NCBI GenBank assembly: GCA_963824985.1
Contig: CAWGRQ010000015.1
Coordinates: 20,513-84,512, forward strand
Origin: JAFNAG01 sp963824985
Lineage (GTDB): Bacteria; Acidobacteriota; UBA6911
DNA length: 64,000 nt
Reading direction: 5' to 3'
The notes under the pieces are model-generated. The model had not been told where the DNA came from, made no database searches, and saw only the letters and a list, made by a program, of their open reading frames with translations. This document shows, one piece after another, positions 56,578 through 64,000 of this stretch. Each line of letters opens with the position of its first letter. The stretch's first letter is position 1. The translations under genes were made by a program, and so were the position numbers.

Positions 56578-56860
56578 GGGTGGGATGCTTTTTTCTCAAA
56601 TTGGGGAACAAATCCTCGGGCTGCTTGCCGGTGACCTGCAGCCAGAGGGAATCGGCGCAAAAATCAAGTTCGCCCGGCCATGTCAGGACTCGGCCTTGCT
56701 CGCCGATGGCTGCACGGCGAAAGAACGCGTAGTCGCTCCATGGCGCAAAAACACCTTTGCCTGCCTGTGAGGGAAAATCCACTTCTCCTTCGGCACCGTC
56801 TTCGAAACGCAACCAGACGCGATAGCCGTCGAGGACTTTCACAGCTACGATCTTAATCAT
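56564..56860 (-). CDS. DUF2442-domain protein
   Basis: The 98-residue protein starts at ATG 56860 with MIKIVAVKVLDGYRVWLRFE and DGAEGEVDF, the DUF2442 opening (pattern V..V...Y.l.l.F.DG..g.vD). It continues with FFRRAAIGEQGRVLTWPGEL and DFCADSLWLQVTG. The aspartate of 'PxxxDxxxDxLW'-type sequence is present. The domain is common in accessory regions next to DUF4160 genes and sometimes behaves like a toxin-antitoxin-type pair, but no activity is established. Confidence 0.8.
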   Translation of the reverse strand: MIKIVAVKVLDGYRVWLRFEDGAEGEVDFPSQAGKGVFAPWSDYAFFRRAAIGEQGRVLTWPGELDFCADSLWLQVTGKQPEDLFPNLRKKHPTHAHA

Positions 56861-57028
56861 GGCATGAATAATACCATGCTCCAATCCGGGGTCGGGTCTG
56901 GAAAATTCAAATTCCGGGAAGGGGCAGGAAGAAAAGTGAACCACGAAGGCCGTAACGCAGCGTGCGGGCGCAACAGTCCCCCACCACCTACAATATGTGT
57001 ATGGTGTGGAGTCAGCCGGAAAAGCATG

Positions 57029-57109
57029 ATCGATCTTATCAGAATCCCGAAACCGCGAACCCGGAGGAGAATGCGGACGCAAAACGGCAGCCGATTTCAC
57101 CTATGCGTC
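57029..57109 (+). repeat. 81-bp dispersed repeat copy 2
   Basis: This matches 45363-45443 in the same orientation. The stop codon of the minus-strand exported protein lies six bases away at 57115. Confidence 0.75.
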
Positions 57110-57114
57110 CGAAT

Positions 57115-58116
57115 TCAACGGATTTTGGAAAGAGCTTCGTGCAAGGATGTAAGGAAATTCGCTTCAACTTCCTCGGGATGTGGGTTCATGAAGTAAAGCG
57201 GAAACACCAAACCATCGCGGATTTCGTAACTTTCCGCGAATGCGAAGGCACCATTCCGGGAGGTCAGCGAAAAGACATATCGGGATTCCACACGCGGCAT
57301 TGTGCCGTTGCCGTAGACCGGCAATTCGACGATTTGGCCGGTCGCCAGCTTTAGCTTGCCTCCTTCTCGTTCAATGAGAATATCTTCGCCTGCGGCTATC
57401 GCCTGAACTGGATCGTTTTTAAAAACCTCTTCAATTCGAACCCTAAATTCTGTGTATATTGCTGTCTTATCTTCGGATAAAAACGGCTGTTGCCGAATTA
57501 CGGTTCCTAAAATCACGTGCGAGCATTTTTCAAAACTGAAAAAAGGAGCCGTCAGGAACCGATCGACGTGCTTGACTACCTTTCCCTCAGTCAATGGCAT
57601 GCCTTTCCCCGGAAGGCGACGATTCCACGCCTTACCTCTCTCACTCCTTCGTATCTGTTCGATTGGATCGGCAACCGCAGGTGCCTCATCGAAAAGCGGA
57701 TTCAGTTCAGTTGTTTTCGATTCCGATTGGGGCAGGTAATCTCCGTCTGTATTCAAAGCATTTGCCAGATACGATAACAAAGGAGTTTCGTCTGGAAAAG
57801 TTATGGGGCCAGGGTGATCTGAAATAAAGAGGTCTGGAACCAAGCCCGAAATGGTATCCTTCAGCCTTGATGAATCGGTTGGCTCAATGCTCAAAGCATA
57901 TTTGTCGAGCCAGCGGCTCGCGCGTTTTTTCGCCAATTCCATTCGTTCACTTGGACTCATTGTTGCATAAACTTTGATCCGTTCGACGGCACTGAGCTTC
58001 CCATACGAATCATATGCAACCGTCTGCTTTTGCTGAGAACCGGCATCGTTGGCTGTGAGGACAAGGATCGCAACAAAGCTCATGATCAGACATATCGAAA
58101 CAACCTTGCTCGGCAT
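57115..58116 (-). CDS. Exported protein of unknown function
   Basis: ATG 58116 starts a 333-residue protein with a signal peptide (SKVVSICLIMSFVAILVLTA) and a mainly hydrophilic mature part. Features seen are YATMSPSERMELAKKRASRW, a mid-region SHVILGTVIRQQPFLSEDKT followed by IYTEFRVRIEEVFKND. The latter resembles the generic 'inhibitor/transport of a periplasmic beta-domain' pattern seen in acidobacterial hypotheticals. The C-terminal part has ESRYVFSLTSRNGAFAFAES. I recognise no family. Its base composition is lower in GC than its neighbours, consistent with acquired DNA. The stop lies next to the 81-bp repeat. Confidence 0.6.
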   Translation of the reverse strand: MPSKVVSICLIMSFVAILVLTANDAGSQQKQTVAYDSYGKLSAVERIKVYATMSPSERMELAKKRASRWLDKYALSIEPTDSSRLKDTISGLVPDLFISDHPGPITFPDETPLLSYLANALNTDGDYLPQSESKTTELNPLFDEAPAVADPIEQIRRSERGKAWNRRLPGKGMPLTEGKVVKHVDRFLTAPFFSFEKCSHVILGTVIRQQPFLSEDKTAIYTEFRVRIEEVFKNDPVQAIAAGEDILIEREGGKLKLATGQIVELPVYGNGTMPRVESRYVFSLTSRNGAFAFAESYEIRDGLVFPLYFMNPHPEEVEANFLTSLHEALSKIR

Positions 58117-58150
58117 CAACACATTCCTGTAAACAGCTCTTGATTCCAAC

Positions 58151-58639
58151 ATGCAGCGATTCGATCCTCACCAATTCGAATTTGTTCCCATATTTAAGCT
58201 TACGCAGAGTGTTTATGTCAATTCCAATGCACCCCGGCCGGTCGAAATTGTCCACCTGCCGCACTCCGATCAGATCCCGGCCGGCAACCCGCGCGAAATC
58301 AACCCAGAAGGCCAAATGTGGATGGACATTGTCCATTCGAAGAGCAAGGACACCTGGTACACGCTGCGCGTCGCAGGCGACAGCATGTACCCCGAATACC
58401 CTGACGGCGACATCGTGCTGATGGACTGCGCCAGGGAACGACAGAATGGCGACGTCGTAGCCGCGCTCATCGACGGGAGCGAGAGCACCCTGAAAGTCTA
58501 TTCCCGCCGCGGCGACGAAATCACCCTCTCCCCGATCGAAACCAAGCGCCACTCCCCGCGCACCATTCACGCGAGCCGCGTCACGATCCAGGGCGTCCTG
58601 CTCGAAATCGTCCGCCGCAGCGCCCGGCGCAAACGATAG
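58151..58639 (+). CDS. S24 (LexA/UmuD-type) autoprotease without DNA-binding domain
   Basis: The 162-residue protein has LRVAGDSMYPEYPDGDIVLM with the nucleophile Ser78 and STLKVYSRR with the general-base Lys115, the S24 catalytic dyad. QIPAGNP at 41-47 resembles the Ala-Gly self-cleavage site (44-45). No helix-turn-helix precedes it, so it is UmuD-like or a decapitated LexA/phage repressor. Only about 34 bases separate its ATG from the divergent exported-protein gene, leaving little room for promoters and hinting that its 5' part may have been lost. No umuC or dinB gene follows. Confidence 0.8.
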   Translation: MQRFDPHQFEFVPIFKLTQSVYVNSNAPRPVEIVHLPHSDQIPAGNPREINPEGQMWMDIVHSKSKDTWYTLRVAGDSMYPEYPDGDIVLMDCARERQNGDVVAALIDGSESTLKVYSRRGDEITLSPIETKRHSPRTIHASRVTIQGVLLEIVRRSARRKR

Positions 58640-58682
58640 GGACGAGCACCTGGCCCATTCACGCTCAAGGATAATAAAGAAG

Positions 58683-58711
58683 TCTTTACTTTTATCGCGC
58701 GATAGTAAAGA
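58683..58711 (+). promoter_or_regulatory. Operator-like palindrome upstream of fic
   Basis: TCTTTACT (58683-58690) and AGTAAAGA (58704-58711) are exact inverted 8-mers around a GC palindrome ATCGCGCGAT. It lies 52 bases before the Fic start. Fic proteins with a C-terminal winged helix, as here, may bind such a site and regulate their own gene. Confidence 0.55.
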
Positions 58712-58762
58712 ATCGTTTCCTAACGAGTCGGTATCATCAAGAGGACTTTCCTTGGAGCGGGT

Positions 58763-59932
58763 ATGATCAGAATCGCCGGAACATACGAGCAAATAAGCGC
58801 GGTCGGAGAAACTGTGAATGCCTTTGTGCCGGCACCCCTTCCCCCAAGCGACCCTCCCCTGAAAATGGATGCCGAGCTCTCCGAATTGCTCCGTCGCGCC
58901 GAGGCCTCGATCGAGAAGCTGAGACTTGCAGGAGCCATGGTTCCTTCGCTCGACTGGCTTCTCTATTCCTTCGTTCGCAAAGAGGCCGTGGTTTCCTCGC
59001 AGATTGAGGGCACGCAGGCTACCCTTGTGGATTTGCTCATGTACGAGGCAGGCGGCAAGGCGGAAGCAGTCGACGACGAGGATGTGAAGCAAGTCTGCAA
59101 TTACGTGGATGCGCTCAACTATGCGCGCAGGCAGATGCGAAGCAAGAACGGATTGCCGATATCGATGCGGCTCCTTAATGAGGCACACCGGCGGTTGATG
59201 AGGAATGTTCCCGGTGGCCATCGCGGTCCGGGCGAAATCAGGCGGAGCCAGAACTGGATTGGCGGAACCCGTCCAGGCAATGCAGTCTATGTGCCCCCGC
59301 CGCCGCACTTGCTCGGCGATTTGCTCGGATCCCTGGAGAAATACATTCATGCGGAAGATTCATCGCCTCCGCTGGCCCGAGCGGGACTGCTGCACGTCCA
59401 GTTCGAGGCGATACATCCATACCTTGACGGCAACGGGCGCATCGGCAGGCTCCTGATCACGTTGCTCCTCGAACACTGGAACCTCCTGGAAATCCCTCTG
59501 CTTTATTTGAGTCTGTACTTCAAGCGCCATCGGGCCGAGTACTATCGACTGCTGAATGCCGTTCGAACTGACGGCGATTTCGAAGGCTGGCTGAAGTATT
59601 TCCTGGAGGGCGTTGCAATCATTGCGGACGAGACCGTGGTTACGACGCAGCAACTGTTTGCCCTGATCAATGCTGACAGGACGAAGGTGCTCGCCGGGCG
59701 CGCGACCTCGGTGGCGGGCATTCGTCTCTTCGAGCTATTGCCTGCCCATCCGATCATCACGGTTGCAAGTGCGGTCAAGCTGCTCAAGACAACGAAACCC
59801 ACAGCGACCAAAGCGGTGTCAGGGCTCGTTGATGCAGGGATCCTTGTCGAAACCACGGGCCGCCGCCGGGATCGTTCCTTCAGCTACGCGGCCTACCTGA
59901 ACCTCCTGCGCGCAGGAACAGAACCTGAATGA
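58763..59932 (+). CDS. Fic-family protein with N-terminal inhibitory motif and C-terminal winged helix
   Basis: Fic proteins transfer AMP (or other groups) to target hydroxyls. The catalytic loop is HPYLDGNGRIGR (His218, Gly223-Arg226). The N-terminal inhibitory helix motif SSQIEGT (78-84), with Glu82, is in cis, a class II Fic. VPSLDWLLYSFVRKEAVVSS is the usual preceding helix of the Fic_N part. After the Fic domain, residues of about 310-380 form a winged-helix (VASAVKLLKTTKPTATKAVS then GLVDAGILVE). The 389-residue length is normal for this architecture. The gene is monocistronic behind a palindrome. Confidence 0.92.
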   Translation: MIRIAGTYEQISAVGETVNAFVPAPLPPSDPPLKMDAELSELLRRAEASIEKLRLAGAMVPSLDWLLYSFVRKEAVVSSQIEGTQATLVDLLMYEAGGKAEAVDDEDVKQVCNYVDALNYARRQMRSKNGLPISMRLLNEAHRRLMRNVPGGHRGPGEIRRSQNWIGGTRPGNAVYVPPPPHLLGDLLGSLEKYIHAEDSSPPLARAGLLHVQFEAIHPYLDGNGRIGRLLITLLLEHWNLLEIPLLYLSLYFKRHRAEYYRLLNAVRTDGDFEGWLKYFLEGVAIIADETVVTTQQLFALINADRTKVLAGRATSVAGIRLFELLPAHPIITVASAVKLLKTTKPTATKAVSGLVDAGILVETTGRRRDRSFSYAAYLNLLRAGTEPE

Positions 59933-60115
59933 AGGATGAACAATGTTTTGGTCGTCCCCGGTGTTGTCTCCTCGATGTATTACTTCGACCCGTCGCCGTG
60001 TTCCTCGCCAGACGAAGGCGATTCATTGCTGTGGTAGGAGGACCACGGCGAAGAGGGCACTCCTGAGGAGTTCCGGATCCCTGCGGAGGTTGAGCGAGCT
60101 TCGATCTTACTTTCG

Positions 60116-60442
60116 ATGGCAACAGAATTGGACGGCCGCGAATTCGTTGCGCTCAATGGAGGCCCGCAATTCTCCTTCTCGCAAGGATTCTCCATTTCCG
60201 TGCAGGGCGAGACGCAGGAGGAAATCGACACCTACTGGAACAAACTCACCGAAGGGGGTCAGGAAATCGCATGCGGTTGGCTCGCCGACAAGTTCGGCTT
60301 GTCATGGCAAGTCAATCCAAAGCTGCTCATGGAGATGCTGAGCGACCCCGATCCCATCAAGGTGCAGAAAGCTATGGCCGCGATGATGACCATGATCAAG
60401 ATCGACGTCGCAGGACTCCGGCGCGCGTGGGATGGATCATGA
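60116..60442 (+). pseudogene. C-terminal fragment of a PhnB-like VOC-superfamily protein
   Basis: The sequence MATELDGREFVALNGGPQFS, IDTYWNKLTEGGQEIACGWL and ADKFGLSWQVNPKLLMEML is the C-terminal two thirds of PhnB/3-demethylubiquinone-type VOC proteins. Members normally start about 55-60 residues earlier with a KITPFLWFD-like segment, which is not found upstream in any frame. An in-frame TAG lies at about 60036-60038. The chain ends MMTMIKIDVAGLRRAWDGS, as expected. This is an N-terminally truncated or decayed gene; activity is unlikely. Confidence 0.7.
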
Positions 60443-60567
60443 ACGCAAGCGCAAGCTGACGCGGATCCGGTCACGCACAACGGCGAATCCAGAACCCCTC
60501 CAACCACGCCGCACCACCCGCTACCTGAAGGTACAGGGAAAGACCAGGACCTCGAATCTTCCCCTTA

Positions 60568-60851
60568 GGGCCTGTCAAGAAATATCGTTTACACATTGGC
60601 GCGAGCACCGTCGCACCTGCGGTGCTCCTGGGGCGGGCAGATGCCAGGCGCCGCGACGCAGGCGATGTGGTGATATCGTCGAGGAGCGGCAACGCCGCAG
60701 ATGCCCGCCCGCCGCCGGGCCCCTTCGGGCTGCGGCCCGCAGGCCCGCTGGCCGCGTTGCTCACTCCTTACTACCACCCCGGGCATGCTCGTCGCTCGCG
60801 CCTTGCCAGCGGGCCTGCAGCCAAGTGCAAACGTTATTTCTTGACAGGCCC
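60568..60851. mobile_element. MITE-like element with ~31-bp terminal inverted repeats
   Basis: The left end GGGCCTGTCAAGAAATATCG (60568 onward, through 60599) is repeated in inverse at the right end (60821-60851) with about three mismatches. The same TTA trinucleotide flanks both ends (60565-60567 and 60852-60854), a likely 3-bp target duplication. The 284-bp element has no transposase and contains an internal hairpin (GAGCACCG/CGGTGCTC, 60603-60627). It fits a non-autonomous miniature inverted-repeat transposable element. Confidence 0.8.
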
Positions 60852-60854
60852 TTA

Positions 60855-61021
60855 ACATCAGGAATACCGATCTGTTTCGGAGATACTTTCGATGATTTGA
60901 TTTTGGCAACTGAGCATCCTGGCCCTGATCTGCCACAGCCAAGACCCTATTTGCTGTCCAAAGGTACTGTCAAGCCGATTTTTGGTTTTTGACATCGGTG
61001 CATTCTCAAGCCAGGTTTTAG
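60855..61021. other. Intergenic stretch after the MITE
   Basis: No gene was recognised between the MITE-like element and the paired direct repeats upstream of the ABC genes. Sequence is AT-richer than the genes on either side. Confidence 0.5.
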
Positions 61022-61056
61022 GTTGTAGAGCGCTCACTTTACGTTGTAGAGTACTC
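61022..61056 (+). promoter_or_regulatory. Paired direct repeats upstream of the ABC transporter genes
   Basis: GTTGTAGAGCGCTC (61022-61035) and GTTGTAGAGTACTC (61043-61056) are 14-mers with 12 identities, spaced 21 bp start to start (two helical turns). Each contains the mini-palindrome GAG-N2-CTC. They lie about 224 bases ahead of the ATPase start and look like a tandem regulator-binding site. Confidence 0.5.
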
Positions 61057-61279
61057 TGCGATGACGTGGTCCGCCATGCCTTTCTGAGAGGACGGCGGAT
61101 CGTTCGCGGGTCTCGAACGGTGGCTAGACGGATTACAGGCGCGTCTATGACGTGTGGCTGACTATCGTCGTTATATCTTTCCGCCGTTGTTCAAATGCAT
61201 CTGACCGGGTCCTCCGCACCGGCCCTCGCGGCTGGACGGAGATCGGCACCTCGAACTGATCATGTGGGAGGTTGCAAGT

Positions 61280-62214
<935 letters not shown>

Positions 62215-62218
<4 letters not shown>

Positions 62219-64000
62219 AGCTCCGGGAGATCTTTCGGTTCGAGCTCGCCTACCAGGTGCGGCGTGTCTCGACCTGGCTCTACTTCGCGGTGCTGCTGGT
62301 TGTCGTCGCTTTCAGTTTGATCCGAGGGAATTACATCTCCGGCGCGCGCAACGGCGATTACTTCCTCAATGCGCCATTCATCATTGTGGAAATCACCATT
62401 GTGTGCAGCCTGTTGTGGCTTCTAGTGGCCGCGGCTGTAGCCGGCGATGCGGCGGCGCGGGACGTGGAGACGCGGATGCATCCGCTCACGTACACCGCCC
62501 CCGTCAGCAAGGCCGACTACCTTGGGGGGCGATTCCTCGCCGCCTTGGTTCTCAATGCGTTGATCCTGCTCGCCGTGCTGGCGGGGATCCTGCTCGCCGT
62601 GCACTCGCCGGGCGTGGAGGCCGAGATCCTGGGTCCGTTCCGGCCGGCTGCATACCTCAGTGCCTACGTCTTCATCGCGTTGCCGAACGCCTTCCTCGCC
62701 ACGGCGATCCAGTTCTCGTTCGCGGCACTCAGCCGTCGCGCCATTGCGAGCTACCTCGGCGGCATACTTCTCGTGGTCACCGCCTTCGTCATTCCGGAGA
62801 TCGTGGCCGGGCCATATGGACTGCAGGAGCTGGGACAAGCTGCTGGATCCATTCGGCGTCGCCATCCTGGACGATATGGCGGTTGCATGGACACCGATCG
62901 AGAAGAATACGCGCCTGATCGGGCTGGATGGCACGCTGCTCTGGAACCGCCTCCTGTGGATCGGCATCGCCCTGGCCACGCTCGCATTCACCTACATCCG
63001 CTTTCGCTTGAGTCATCATACCGCGACCACGTGGTGGAGTCGCATGATGCGACGACGCGACGCGCGCGCCCCGACGCCTGCGGGCACCGGGTTCGCGAGG
63101 AGCACTGGGATCTCCGTGTCGCAGGTCCGGCGGACGTTCGGCTTCGCAACCCACGCACGCCAGACGCTCGCCATCGCGCGGACATCGTTCCGGGAGATCC
63201 TGACGAGCTGGGCGCGGCTCGTCCTCCTGACGGTTGTCGCGATACTCGCGGTTCTCTCAGTGCTCGAGGGTATGCACCTCATGGGCGTTCCGCTGCTCCC
63301 TAGAACTGATTATGTCCTGCACACGTTGATATTCCCCGACGTTCCCCCCCGCCAACTCCATCATCCCGCTGCTCATGGTTTTCTGGTCCGGCCAGCTGGT
63401 CTGGCCAGAACGCGGCAGCCGGCGCGAGCGAGATCGTTACGCTATGCCGGCGCTGGAATGGGTCCTCTTCGGTAAGTTCCTCGGACTCGGTCGCGCTCGT
63501 CGCGTGCATGGCTGTCCGGATGACGGCCGTGATGCTCGTTCAGGTGGGCATGGCTTATCCCGATATCGAGATCAGGCCGTACCTGCAGATCCTTTTCGGG
63601 ATTCAGCTCGCCGACTACCTCCTCCTCGCCTTGCTGGCCCTGGTGGTGCACATCGTGGTGAATCAGAAGCAGATCGGCCACCTGGTGACAGTCATCGCCT
63701 CTGTGCTCATGGTCTTCGCCTCCGCGACCCGGATCGGGCCCAGGCTGCTCATGTATGGATCCGATCCGGGGTGGGCATACACGGACATGCGCGGCTTCGG
63801 CGCGTCGCTCGGGCCCTGGCTCTGGTTCAAGCTCTACTGGACAGCGTGGGCGTTGCTGCTCTTGCGGTGGTGGCGAAGCTGCTCTGGGTGCGGGGCAGAG
63901 AGGGCGGCCTCTCTGCGCGCTTTCGGATGGCACGCGGTCGCTTCACCCGCCCGACGGCCCGGGTGGCCGCCGCCGCAGCGGGACTCATCCTCACCGTGGG
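62215..64000 (+). CDS. ABC-2 type permease, probably fused to an M1 aminopeptidase beyond the edge (partial, frameshifted)
   Basis: ATG 62215 starts LREIFRFELAYQVRRVSTWL followed by at least six membrane spans in the first 250 codons, including VCSLLWLLVAAAVAGDAAAR and HPLTYTAPVSKADYLGGRFL. Breaks occur at 62832-62834 (extra G), in the C7 run at 63344-63350, near 63489 and near 63855. Between them the protein continues: KLLDPFGVAILDDMAVAW, NSIIPLLMVFWSGQLVWPER, ACMAVRMTAVMLVQVGMAYP and LLWVRGREGGLSARFRMARG then RFTRPTARV. That last segment resembles the linker of ABC permease/M1 aminopeptidase fusions (about 1,200 residues). The peptidase domain would lie past the right edge. Confidence 0.75.

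Noticed and set aside
59940..60115. N-terminal half of the VOC protein upstream of 60116
   Set aside because: No frame shows the expected LWFD...AxFY metal-binding opening; the in-frame stretch holds a TAG and acidic residues unlike the family.

Overview
The window comes from a GC-rich diderm (Gram-negative) bacterium. It carries BamA/TamA-type outer-membrane assembly genes and a meso-diaminopimelate-type MurE. An Oar-like TonB-receptor fragment, a Ser/Thr kinase-SUMF1 fusion, an ABC permease of the kind fused to M1 peptidases and many GxxExxY/dispersed-repeat relics fit an Acidobacteriota-like genome; that placement is inference, and no rRNA or marker was compared. No rRNA, tRNA or CRISPR array was found.

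Layout. (1) 1-13.85 kb, minus strand: a compact division and cell-wall (dcw) cluster read from the right, mraZ-rsmH-ftsL-ftsI-murE-murF-mraY-murD-ftsW-murG-murC-ftsQ, with a sigma70-like promoter and a 10-bp-period MraZ operator in front of mraZ. (2) 13.9-14.5 kb: four ~107-bp tandem repeats and an inverted copy. (3) 14.5-25.3 kb, plus strand: YchF-like GTPase, BamA/TamA-like protein, SurA-like periplasmic chaperone without a PPIase domain, TamB, then an OmpR-type two-component pair. (4) 25.7-30.5 kb, plus: rplU-rpmA, obgE, nadD, rsfS, rlmH, a DksA/TraR zinc finger and comF, a housekeeping ribosome and NAD block. (5) 30.5-37.7 kb, mixed strands: Spy/CpxP-like protein, orphan zf-HC2 anti-sigma, queA, YihY-type membrane protein, folE, an exported zinc protease, an exported O-methyltransferase-like protein and a membrane glycosyltransferase. 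(6) 37.7-44.05 kb, plus: ATP synthase b', b, delta, alpha, gamma, beta, epsilon (a and c are not here). (7) 44.05-61.2 kb: an accessory, repeat-rich region with IS91-like and IS1634-like relics, a TonB-receptor stub, a kinase-SUMF1 gene, a VapBC pair, a decayed SPFH gene, an M24 peptidase, a DUF4160/DUF2442 pair, a UmuD-like S24 protein, a Fic protein and a MITE-like element. (8) 61.28-64 kb, plus: an ABC ATPase and a permease running off the right edge.

Sequence quality matters here. Apparent frameshifts occur in ychF, tamB, the kinase gene and the ABC permease, and are dense in atpA-atpG-atpD (39.87-42.43 kb). Family residues continue across each break in another frame, and several breaks lie in short homopolymers. 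This looks mainly like consensus error, not true decay. True remnants are the IS91, IS1634, GxxExxY and TonB fragments and the internally deleted SPFH gene.

I see no clear-cut new defence or biosynthetic system. The most interesting items are the MraZ operator and promoter, the BamA-SurA-like-TamB cassette, the kinase-SUMF1 fusion, the operator-like palindromes before vapBC and fic, the paired direct repeats before the ABC genes, the MITE-like element and the 258-bp direct repeats bracketing the vapBC-M24 segment.
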